Positions 1 through 7,844 of a stretch of DNA of 15,996 nucleotides are shown here, one piece after another; positions within the stretch are counted from its first letter, which is position 1; each line of letters starts with the position of its first letter. The position numbers and the translations under genes were made by a program. Source of the stretch: Flammula alnicola (Eukaryota > Basidiomycota > Agaricomycetes > Agaricales > Strophariaceae); contig JADNRV010000716.1 of NCBI GenBank assembly GCA_015499995.1, positions 1 through 15,996 of the forward strand, written 5' to 3'. A model generated the notes under the pieces. The model saw only the letters and a list, made by a program, of their open reading frames with translations, did no database searches and was not told the DNA's origin.

Positions 1-992
1 CCTACGTAGAACCCAGCATCGAACAAGCTAAGAAGAACATCAATCTCATCTTTGATATCGCGGATGCTCAGCGCGTAAATCTTGTCGACTTCCACCTTGA
101 TTACAACCTCGACCCGAACTCCGAGCCTCTCATCTACGAAGTAATCGCACAAGCTAATAGACGGTACGAACCCTGGATTTCATCCACAGAACATTTCCAT
201 TCCCACAGTAACACTCGCCACGACGGTGCATCTGCATCAACTCTGGCCTCGAATGGCAGCAACACTTCCAAACGACGCTGTCCGCGCATCACCATTGGGC
301 ATGCGACGCGTCTGCAGCTGTTTTCCGCAGAGCAGTGGCGTGGGCTAGCGGATGCCATTTCGGACCTGCCAATCACCTTCGTGGGCCTCCCGCAGTCGGA
401 TATGTACATGCAAGGAAGAGCCTTCACAGGCGAGCCATTGGGCGCACCACGGGGCACCCTCCGCGTGCCATACGTCGCGCAACATTATGGAATCGAAATC
501 GCCATGTCGGTGAATAACGTAGATAACGCGTTCACCCCACAGGGGTCTCTTGATCCCTTATCTCTTTGTGCTTTCGGCGTTGGAATATTCCAGGCGGCTA
601 CTCCAGAGGATATCCGTACGCTTGCGGTATGTTGCTCTCCCTTTTTCATCTCATACCTTTTATTTCTTCTCCTGTCTTTCTATTTACTATCTTTGCGGCC
701 TTAATGGCGCTCTCAGCCACCCCCGCCAAGTGTTGTCTCAACAGCGTTATCTTAATTCTGCTAATCATTCCCTTATCAGCGCTCCGTGACCTTGACCTCA
801 AAGCGCGCGATCGGCCAAAATGAGGTCCCGCTCGATCTGGCGCCCTGTGTTGGTGATGCAGCCGATTTCGTCATTCTCCACGAACGCGAGACGCTGCAGA
901 GCGCGGTGCTCAATCCGTGCTTTGAACGGACGACGATCAAGGCTGGGAGGGCTGTGGCGTATCGGCGGAGTGTGAGGTGGTTCTCGACGTGA
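1..992 (+). CDS. Cytosine-deaminase-like amidohydrolase, 3' part of gene (5' end outside window)
   Basis: The gene enters the window already open, in the frame starting at base 3. Exon 3-626 is followed by a 153-nt intron at 627-779 (donor GTATGT, branch-like CTAAT, acceptor TCAG) and a last exon 780-992 ending in TGA. Splicing is phase 0. Visible family marks are HLDYN early on, GHATRLQLF in the middle, a GLPQSDMYMQGR segment, then NNVDNAFTPQGSLDPL, and a C-terminal GDAADFVIL strand typical of the amidohydrolase beta-sandwich (subunit of the urease/cytosine deaminase superfamily). The order of these segments matches bacterial cytosine deaminase. Two residues expected to be catalytic there (a Glu three residues after the metal His, and an Asp metal ligand) seem to be Tyr and Asn here, from my unaided alignment. 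Function is therefore a metal-dependent hydrolase or deaminase of unknown substrate, possibly altered in chemistry. The frame is unbroken for about 280 codons. Confidence 0.85.
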
Positions 993-1041
993 ATGCTGTA
1001 CCACTTGCAACTTGATGGTGTCTAGTATTTAGAGTCGGGAG

Positions 1042-1047
1042 AATAAA
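1042..1047 (+). terminator. Possible poly(A) signal of the amidohydrolase gene
   Basis: AATAAA lies 50 nt after the amidohydrolase stop codon, a normal distance for a fungal 3' UTR. The hexamer is a weak signal in fungi, and the low-confidence gene model at 1058 starts right behind it. Confidence 0.35.
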
Positions 1048-1057
1048 CAACCACCTG

Positions 1058-1636
1058 TCTTCACGTCGGTGGTGGCCACGTCAAGTTTGCTTGTACGCGA
1101 AGAAAGGGCAGACACTCTCATTGTTCGCCAGGTTTCCGAGGTATAGTATCAGTCTTTTTTCATGTTGCCAACTTTCTGCAGTCCCTTATTTTTAATCGAC
1201 GCAGAACTCTACAGAATTACTTGGGCTTCCGCCTCGATATCTGTTTGACTTGGAATGTTTTACGGATACGTTGTCTGACACTCAAGCAGGTGTGTTCTGG
1301 GATAACATCGAGTTCTTAACTGAGCCGGACCAGCACGCGGTAGAGGAGGAAGTCAGCCCGCATATTTTCCTGCTGAGTGGATCGGGTGCTCCTGGATCGG
1401 CGCCACCACATGACCCGGGTTCTGTGGACGACAAGAGAATATTAATGTGGACGTGTTGGTGTGCTATGCATCGTGCGCCAACTCAGCGCACGGAGGACTA
1501 TATTTCTCCAGGGATTGTGACAGTGGTAATTCGGGTTGGAACGAGATACCCTGAACCCTCTCTATCCATCCATTCCATCACGCCAACCTTCTGGAGTAAA
1601 CTCCCCCTTGACCAGCCAAGAAGGTTCTTCTATTAA
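1058..1636 (+). CDS. Unrecognised possible two-exon coding region (no start codon found)
   Basis: I do not recognise this. An open stretch ending in VREERADTLIVRQVSE (to 1140) is followed by a plausible 64-nt intron 1141-1204 (GTATAG to ACGCAG). It then continues in phase 0 into NSTELLGLPPRYLFDLE and on to FWDNIEFLTEPDQHAVEEE. That part has the mixed hydrophobic/acidic composition of a real globular or helical protein. From about 1380 on the frame looks less protein-like, and the stop is at 1636. A same-frame segment at about 1693-1891 (ending SACDV, Ser/Thr-rich) could be a further exon. No in-frame ATG follows the upstream TAG near 1028, so the start is missing, lies in an upstream exon, or the stretch is a gene remnant. 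It could equally be a chance ORF. Confidence 0.3.
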
Positions 1637-1891
1637 AGGTTTCGAAGCAAGTTCGGTGGAAAATCATGAGCATTCATATATTCATATTCTCCAGTGGGTA
1701 CCATCAGGCCTGGGTCTGATCATTCCACTGCTGGGAAATCTTCCACTGTTGGAAGCACATGCTCAGGCACGAATTCACCACCGTTCGCTTTAGGAGGCGA
1801 CGACGAGTGGAAACCGAGTGCTGAGGACATAATCGAAAGCACGACCAGTCGGTCGCGTCCGTTGCTTGCCCTGAGCGCTTGCGATGTATGA

Positions 1892-2708
1892 CACACGTAC
1901 GATCACTGTATGGTACCAATATGTTGCTTTCTGCCACATGAGAGGCAGTTACGCACAATAACTCGATTGAAAATCTGTCAAAGCAAAGCAAATGGAACAT
2001 GCAAATACTACTACTGGTTTACTACTTAGTACGACGTATGCTAAATAACGGTCTGGTATCTAGGAGGAGGGAGGAGAGTCCAAGAAGACTAAAATTGGAA
2101 AAGACGTTGAAGTGATTGGTTGGTACGGATATGCATAGAAGGAAAAGGAAAGAAAGAAAACAGGACAGGAACGACAGAGTTTGCAAGGAAAGCAGGGTGG
2201 ATGGATATCTGAACGATGGTATGAGCGACGTATGAGCGACGGGTAGCTGGCTGTTTGGACGCAAACGAGGTTGGTTGGTCGGGCATCGGAGAGAGTGGGG
2301 GTCGGCCGTATGAGGATAAACGAACGCTCGAGGATGGGTGTAAACTTGAAATGCTGAGTGGTTGAATAATGCAAAAGAGAGCGAAAGAAAAAGAGAGAGA
2401 GAGAGAGTGTGTGTGGAAACACAGAGCAAGGATATGCAGGACTGTAACCAGGTGGGTCGTTGAGAAAAAATACGAAAAAAGTACACATGGATGACATGCT
2501 CGAAAGAGAGAGGTAACGCGGTTCTTGTGATATACAATGGTCTGTGCAGAAGAGAATGCTGGCACGGACGGAGATGAGAGAAAAAAAAGGAAAGGAAAGG
2601 AAAGGAAGGACGGCACATGGAGTGTCAACGACAGACAGCGACCCTACTCCATTGGCCAGAAGCAAAGCAAAGCAAAAGCAAAGCCCAATCACCCCAAAAA
2701 AAAACAAA
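1892..2708. other. Gene-free, purine-rich stretch downstream of the RGS gene
   Basis: No gene is recognisable here. From about 2040 the + strand is strongly purine-rich (GGAAAGGAAAG, AAGAGAGAG and GGAGGAGGG runs). The minus strand therefore shows long pyrimidine-rich open frames with Ser/Leu/Phe runs that look artefactual. The stretch follows the stop codon of the minus-strand RGS gene at 2709 and may include its 3' UTR. Small repeats inside: an 11-bp unit GTATGAGCGAC twice at 2219-2240, a GA run followed by a TG run at 2392-2415, AAAGG units at about 2585-2608 and AAGCA units at about 2662-2686. Confidence 0.6.
2392..2415. repeat. Compound (GA)n(TG)n microsatellite
   Basis: An alternating AG run of about eight units (2392-2407) passes directly into about four TG units (2408-2415). 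It lies in the purine-rich stretch with no gene. Confidence 0.85.
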
Positions 2709-5115
2709 TCACCCCCGCGCAACCACCACCACCGGCACCGCCAACAACGCGCCCACCAGCACCCACGCGACCCCAAACGCCACCACCGCCGAGCGCACGA
2801 CGATCTCCCACTGCCCCGCGCACCACCACCGGGCTCAGCACGCGCGTCAGCGGCACCGCGAACGCCGGCACCGCGCGCACCATCCGGAAGCGCCGCCACA
2901 CTCTGTCTCCACATCACATCAACGTCGTCTTCGTCTGCCTTCAACCCTTTCTCGTTGTTGACCTTGGAGTTGGAGTTGACGTTGTCGCCGACCATGTGCG
3001 TGTGCGTCTTCTCCGAGTCCAACGACGAGGGCCTCTTCCCTCCTCCTCCTAGAGGCGTGGGCGTAGGCGTCGACCGTGCCGACGCCGTAAAGCTACGCTG
3101 AGGATGCGGGTACGGGTACTCAGCCCAATACGGACTACTCGGATGCGGCTTTGGACTACTATGCCTCCCATCCCGCCCACCATCCCCATCCCTCTCCAGG
3201 TACCCCGTCTGCAGGCGCCACTTGGCGATATTACACCGCTCCTGCATGCGCCCTAGGAGGCTCGGCCGACGGTGGCGGAGCGGCGGGTTCGGGCGGGCGC
3301 GGGATTTGCAGGCCGGGAGGTTGTGTGCGCGCGTGTGAAGTGGTGCATCGGCGTCGGCGTCGGCGCGCAGCGGGTACAGGTATTACGGCGGAGGAGGGAT
3401 GGCCGCGGCGGAGCGCGAGACGTTAGCGCGCGCGCGCGCGTTGGGGTGCACGGGTAGGGAGTCAAAGTCGAACGGCGTCAGCGGCTGGTGCCGCGCGGGC
3501 AGGTGCAGCGATCTTTCCAGCTCCTCGTCGTCGTCCCGAACGGGTGGATGAACGCCGCCGTCGCGGTGAACGACGAGGGCGCGGGGCTGGTGGTGGTGGT
3601 GGTGGTGGTCGGCGGCGGCGGATCCTGCTTCTGTCCCACACCCGCTTCTTCGCGCTGTTGCTGCTGCTGCCCGCTGTTTTTCCGGGAAGCCAAAGTCGGG
3701 GTCGGGCCCGTAGAGTCATCGCGGCCAGGCCCTCGATATCGTCGGCGTCATAGTACGCCGGCGATATGTGGATATTGTCGTCCGTCGAGGTCGTGCTGGA
3801 CGTCGACGCCACGCTCAGCCGCGTCTCCGCCGAAGAAACAGACGACACGCGCGTCAGCGGATGCTGCATCCCGCCCGCGTAGTAGTGCCGCGGCTGCTGG
3901 ATGGGCAGTATCGAGTTATTCGCAGACGCAGGCCTGGGAGCGTGCGCGTGACCAGCACCACCACCGAGGGAGCGCCGGCGGTAGTACGCGGCAGGGGCTG
4001 CGGCTTCGATATGGGCGGGCGTGAGAGCTCGAACTTGCGCAGCTGCCTGAGGTCGCCGAAGATATAGACGCCGAGACAGATGCCGTTGAGGGACGCGCAG
4101 AGGACGGTGAGACCGAGCCAGAGGCCTGGGAGCGCGGCGAGGCGCGTCCAGCGCGGGTCGCCGCGGACGAAGTTGAGCACGAGGGGCGGGACGGCGCCGA
4201 GGAGGCAGAAGAGGATGCCCGCGATCATTCCGCAGAGCACGCGGCTGGTGCCGACGTTGTTGAGCTGGGCGTGCACGAAGCGGCGGAGGCTCGCCTCGAG
4301 GGTGCGGTAGGTCTCCACTTCGACCTCGCGGAAGAGCTCTGGGTGGGGGTGTGGGGGCATGTTGGGTTTGTGGAAGGGCGCGAGGAGGCTGGAGGAGAGG
4401 TTGAGCTCGTATTCGGAGCCGGGGGTGAAGAAAGTCTGCTTCGCGCGGGCGTAGAACATGGCGAGGTGGGAGGAGTATTGGGCGGACCAGTCGTGCGGGA
4501 AATCTGGGGGCGCGTTCCGGCTCTGGAAGGCGGATTGAGCCTTCCATTGATTGAATCGTTGCTTATACTCTCGAAGCCAGAGGATAAAATAGCTGAAAGG
4601 CGTGACGGGGTTAGCGGAATGCGATGCGGAATGAAAGAGTTTGTTTACAGATTTTCTGGGCTCATCTCAACGAAGAGAAGCCATTCCTGATACCTTGTCA
4701 ATTCGGGGGGGTTTATTTCGCTGGAATGAAGTTTCATTACCTCAAAATCCTTGAGGCCTAAGAAATTGTCAATATCCGATTTTCTTTTTCAGAGTCGGAG
4801 GGAAATTCACCAAGAGGAGGAAGGTGCTGTCTGTTGAGGACATCTTCGAGGCGAACCTTTAGCAGGGGCGTGACTTTGGACAAAATGAGAACAGGGGACC
4901 AAGTACATGACGTTTATGGCTCACCTCCGCACGACCTGACCTTGCCCACAGCGGGAGGCGGGTTACATAGACGAAACTAGGATTTTTACGTTTACAAGGG
5001 CGGCTATTGAGTGTTGCAGGGATGAGCTTACTGGCAAAGAGAGGACGGCCTTCAGGTTTACGCTGTATGTTCTTGGTTGCGTTTGAGTAAACTTTTGAGG
5101 ATGTCTTGAGGCCAT
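2709..5115 (-). CDS. RGS-domain membrane protein (Rax1-like), multi-exon, with frame breaks in its 3' half
   Basis: Exons on the minus strand: 5115-5032 (ATG, starting MASRHPQ), 4940-4925, 4873-4811, 4757-4741, 4686-4649, then 4592 onward. Introns begin GTAAGC, GTGAGC, GTGAAT, GTAATG and GTAAAC and end in AG; phases agree throughout. The first 16-nt exon choice is the least certain. Protein order: N-terminal RGS fold (LKVRLEDVL, GLKDFEEWLLFVEMSPENLY, WLREYKQRFNQW), then a first hydrophobic helix (about 4243-4166) and a second (about 4141-4058, with PGLWLGL) ending FGDLRQLRKFELSRP. A long Ser/His/Pro/Asp-rich linker follows, and a C-terminal helix (VVRSAVVAFGVAW) stops at TGA 2709-2711. RGS proteins speed GTP hydrolysis by G-alpha subunits; Rax1-type proteins are membrane-bound and tied to polarity or stress. 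The family frame changes at about 3990-3991, 3711-3722, 2900-2925 and 2814-2817, with an in-frame TAA at 3383-3385 and probably further shifts in the linker. Exon 6 to the end therefore cannot be read as one frame as given. Confidence 0.75.
3426..3440. repeat. Alternating GC dinucleotide run
   Basis: Fifteen bases of strict GC alternation inside the linker-coding part of the RGS gene. On the coding strand it gives Ala/Arg codons. Such runs are prone to slippage and can adopt Z-DNA. Confidence 0.8.
3589..3609 (-). repeat. Trinucleotide run encoding a His (or Thr/Pro) stretch in the RGS linker
   Basis: Seven TGG units on the + strand read as CAC on the coding strand. In the frame that continues into DDDEELERSLHLPARH this is a run of seven His; in another frame it is Thr. 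A CTG/TTG run at about 3654-3672 lies 50 bases away and gives Gln or Ala depending on frame. Which frame is used cannot be fixed because frame breaks flank the area. Confidence 0.7.
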
Positions 5116-5130
5116 TGGGAGTGTAAAGAA

Positions 5131-5148
5131 GGGAGGGGAGGGGAGGGG
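5131..5148 (+). promoter_or_regulatory. G-quadruplex-type motif just upstream of the RGS start codon
   Basis: Four runs of 3, 4, 4 and 4 G separated by single A residues. On the RGS coding strand this is a C-rich tract in the presumed leader or core promoter. The motif fits the standard G3+N1-7 rule; any regulatory role is inference. Confidence 0.6.
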
Positions 5149-5960
5149 CGAAAAGCGGATTTGGAGTAGCAATGGATCATAATAAGTAACTGCAGTACTG
5201 TAAGATGGAGAAAACGAGGCAAACCTTGAATCTTGAATGAAAGGGTCACCTCTCGCCGAACCGAACTAGCCTTTTTTGGTTATAATATCGGCACACCCCC
5301 GATCCATCTTCCCCACTCGCTGTACACTCTCTTCTTCCCCTCCACTCAACATAATCACTGACTCTGCCGTCACCCAGCCTCAGCCATCTCAAAATACCAG
5401 CACATCCCCTGTGTTTCTGCCTCCCTCACCCATAAAACTAGGCCCCCAATTTTAGCCCTGGATATTGACGCTTTGACAGACGTTCTCAGCTCTTCTCAAG
5501 GCATCAATCAGCCTTCTTGTACGCTCCCCATCCAGCAATCCATGGCCCCATCCCTCGGATATACCGCGACTCCCCTCCGTCCCAGTGACTTTTCGGCGCA
5601 TCGAGACAACGCCGCCCTCTCCTACGCACGACTATATATTATATTCTTTCTCATTGGGCGGCAATTGTGAAAAGAAGGCGCGATTTGTCATGCCTTCCCT
5701 CTAAAATTAGCCAGCAAAAAATATGCACAAGAAGCATGAACGAAGTCTGTCTCTTCATGAATTCTATGCGCGCGCTATTCCCCTAACAACGGCGCACCTT
5801 GGCAAACTCACTTTCTCAGATGTCTTCACGATCCTCGCTACCGAGCATGGAACTCGACATAACCACCAAACATCGATAAGTGGTTCGGTGCACAAACGAT
5901 ATCTATTGATTGTCATGCTCAATGATGATCCACTGTGCGTATATCATACATAACGTAACC

Positions 5961-5980
5961 ATCGCATCGCATCGCATCGA
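5961..5980. repeat. ATCGC pentamer tandem repeat, four units
   Basis: Three perfect ATCGC units followed by ATCGA, in intergenic sequence. Confidence 0.85.
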
Positions 5981-6132
5981 GCGTTTGTTGACAGCTCGCG
6001 AAGATGCCATTCGTCATTTGTTTTTCCTGGCACAGAGACTCTCCGAGACTCCGACATGCCAATTTGGACTATCCTCCGTCGGCGACCCTAACTGTAATAT
6101 ATATTCTTTGATCATCCAGCAACCGATTTTCT

Positions 6133-6230
6133 TATTCAATTCACGAATCATGCATTAATCATGAATTCACAATCAAGCACCGATATCCAAGTCACCCGAC
6201 GGCATCTCCGAGTCGTTGAGACGTACAGTA
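6133..6230 (+). repeat. Left copy of a diverged direct repeat flanking the element cluster
   Basis: It begins TATTCAATTCACGAATCATG and ends ACGTACAGTA. Shared blocks with the copy at 7163-7295 include CAATCAAGCACC, AGTCACCCGACG and GTCGTTGAGA, in the same order and orientation. The left copy is about 35 bp shorter, with several small indels. Confidence 0.8.
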
Positions 6231-6235
6231 CTTAC

Positions 6236-6479
6236 AGTTTACTGTACCAATTAAATCAATTCGTCAGTAGGTGTGACCTGTGACCCACCTGACGAAATTT
6301 TGAATTCGTCAAATTACTATATTTAGGTATTTTTGATGGATTTGTAAGCTTTTTGATGCCCGGAACGACTGTTCCGGGCGGATTTTTGGGATTTGTGCTG
6401 TGACCTCTGTGACCTTTCGTTAAATCGGGTCGGCCTGTGACCTGTGACCGCCGAATTGATTTAATTGCTACAGTAAACT
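6236..6479. mobile_element. MITE-like element with 28-bp terminal inverted repeats
   Basis: The left end 6236-6263 (starts AGTTTACTGTACCAATTAAA) and the reverse complement of the right end 6452-6479 (starts AGTTTACTGTAGCAATTAAA) match at 27 of 28 positions. Length is 244 bp with no coding capacity. The interior has six TGTGACC heptamers in three pairs (6272-6285, 6399-6414, 6436-6449), all in one orientation, and a perfect 9-bp-stem hairpin at 6358-6379 near the centre. I see no clear target-site duplication, and the last 9 bp overlap the left tip of the next element, so the exact boundary is uncertain. Confidence 0.75.
6358..6379. repeat. Perfect hairpin in the centre of the MITE-like element
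   Basis: The stem is GCCCGGAAC paired with GTTCCGGGC around a four-base GACT loop. It lies close to the midpoint of the 244-bp element. Confidence 0.8.
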
Positions 6480-7162
6480 CTCATAACGCATGCCTTAGGT
6501 AACCCATAACCCCTTAAATCCCATAGATTTGGGATTTGCACACCATAACCCATAGGTCCGCAATAACCCATAACCCATACCCCTTCACAGGCAAAACCCA
6601 TAGGTTTTAGCCACTAAATTAGGCATAAGTACCTTAGTTTTAACGTTAAAAAATCATTTTCACTGGTTGCCCATCACAGTGATGACTTGAGCAGCTCATT
6701 GAAAAAGAAAGACCTTTTTGACTGTAAGAAATGTCGTTTTTGGTCATTTTCACCTCGAAAGCACCACACCTCCCATGATTTTTCAACGATTTTCACACGA
6801 CACTGACCATGATGATGGTCCTCTCGAGCAAGTGTGCTGTCTGGACAGTCCTTCAGTGAGCGTAAACCATCAGCAAACATGTAGTTGACTCGTAGTTGAC
6901 TTGAAGGAGGCCCTTTTGGGTTCATTCAACAGTCAGCCTCGCCACCTAGATGACTGGATTTTTTCAGCGGTTATGAATATTCATAACATTTCTATCTTAT
7001 TACAGTCAGTATGTAGCATAGTTTAGCATTAATTCGTCAACCAGTGTCTGGAAATGTTTTGGAGATTTTCGAGCCTATTGTTAGCACACCTCCTCCAGGC
7101 CATAACCCCTGCTATAGCTAACCCATACCCACCGAGAGGTATGGGTTATGAGTTTTCGACTG
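6471..7162. mobile_element. Non-autonomous TA-flanked DNA transposon (pogo/Tc1-mariner-like ends)
   Basis: The left end after TA (6469-6470) starts CAGTAAACTC and continues TCATAACGCATGCC. The right end before TA (7163-7164), read as reverse complement, starts CAGTCGAAAACTC and continues TCATAACCCATACC. The tips agree in CAGT and, after one gap, in 12 of 14 bases. Length is 692 bp. The TA flanks fit a TA target duplication, and CAGT tips are common in pogo-like families. The subterminal zone 6498-6605 has five AACCCATA copies, another near 7120 and an inverted copy at the right tip. The only open frame (minus strand, 83 codons, 6674-6925) resembles no transposase I know, so the element would have to be moved by an enzyme from elsewhere. 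Confidence 0.6.
7119..7148. repeat. Perfect 11-bp inverted repeat at the right end of the TA-flanked element
   Basis: TAACCCATACC at 7119-7129 pairs with GGTATGGGTTA at 7138-7148 across an 8-base loop. It uses the same AACCCATA core found in the left subterminal zone. Confidence 0.85.
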
Positions 7163-7295
7163 TATTCAATTCACGAATCATGAATCACTGCAATCAAGCA
7201 CCAGCTGCAGTCACCCGACGCCTCGACATATCCGAGTCAGCCGACGCCATCTCCACTGGGTCGTTGAGAGCAAGTTGAGAGTCAGACGTACAGTA
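7163..7295 (+). repeat. Right copy of the diverged direct repeat
   Basis: It starts TATTCAATTCACGAATCATG, its first TA being the flank of the transposon, and ends ACGTACAGTA. It matches 6133-6230 in block order, with extra segments around 7220-7285. Confidence 0.8.
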
Positions 7296-7631
7296 TTTGA
7301 AATCTCATCGGAGTCATTAATCTCGTTCGTCGAACGCGCACGCACCCTGACGTACGCACACCGCCGGAATCGGACACAGCCAATGGCAATGCAGGGCGAT
7401 CTTTGCGCCCCACACCAACCCTAAATAAACATACACCCGCTTGGCATTCAAGTTCTCCCCTGGGAGTCCCAATCGCGATGATCTGCGGGGAGCAACGAGG
7501 TATACCGACGCGTCATGCGCTTGCAAGGATAATTGCATTGCTGTGAGTAGACTACTTAGGCTGGCGGGGTTATCGATATTCTGTTCGATCCTGCTGCCCA
7601 TCCGCGTGCCGGTGGCTAAAGGGAATAAAGA

Positions 7632-7650
7632 GGGGGAGGGGAGGGAAGGG
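7632..7650 (+). repeat. G-quadruplex-type motif in gene-free DNA
   Basis: Runs of 5, 4, 3 and 3 G separated by one or two bases, with a further GGG at 7657-7659. No gene start lies close by. Confidence 0.6.
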
Positions 7651-7816
7651 AGGTAAGGGAAGCCCCGGCCGAAAGGCCAGAAATAGCATGCGAAACGGCC
7701 AGACATACTGACTTATCTGACTTGACGCTATGTTTATCTCTGATGATGATGTTTTCGACAGTCCGACGACAGGCGTAATGGAATTTCGAAGACCTGCTCT
7801 GTAAAGTTATAACAAC

Positions 7817-7844
7817 ACTGCACACTGCACACTGCACACTGTAC
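7817..7844. repeat. ACTGCAC heptamer tandem repeat, four units
   Basis: Three exact ACTGCAC units and a fourth with one change (ACTGTAC), in gene-free DNA. Confidence 0.85.

Larger units (their letters stand above)
5116..6132. other. Intergenic region upstream of the RGS gene
   Basis: I see no gene. The first part should hold the leader and promoter of the minus-strand RGS gene. It contains a G-run cluster on the + strand (C-rich on the coding strand) 16 nt before the ATG. The stretch 5290-5600 is C- and CT-rich on the + strand. Short open frames of 60-80 codons show no family motif. A pentamer tandem repeat sits at 5961-5980. Confidence 0.6.

Noticed and set aside
2022..2618. 198-codon Ser/Leu/Phe-rich minus-strand frame resembling a membrane protein
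   Set aside because: It is produced by the purine-rich + strand microsatellites; there are no helix boundaries or family motifs.
2060..3247. 395-codon open frame on the minus strand
   Set aside because: Only its upstream third carries RGS linker sequence; after about 2900 the family sequence moves to other frames and this frame becomes Gly/Ala/Trp-rich and then pyrimidine-tract noise (Phe/Leu/Ser).
3462..4547. 361-codon open frame on the minus strand
   Set aside because: Over the membrane-helix region it is a shadow of the true RGS frame; only the part at about 3722-3989 agrees with the family frame after a one-base slip.
6498..6605. TTATGGG/AACCCATA units as telomeric repeat
   Set aside because: Units are interspersed, not tandem, and differ from the TTAGGG telomere unit usual in basidiomycetes; better read as transposon subterminal repeats.
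7317..7706. 129-codon minus-strand frame
   Set aside because: It crosses the G-run cluster, shows no motif and has no supporting splice sites or start context.
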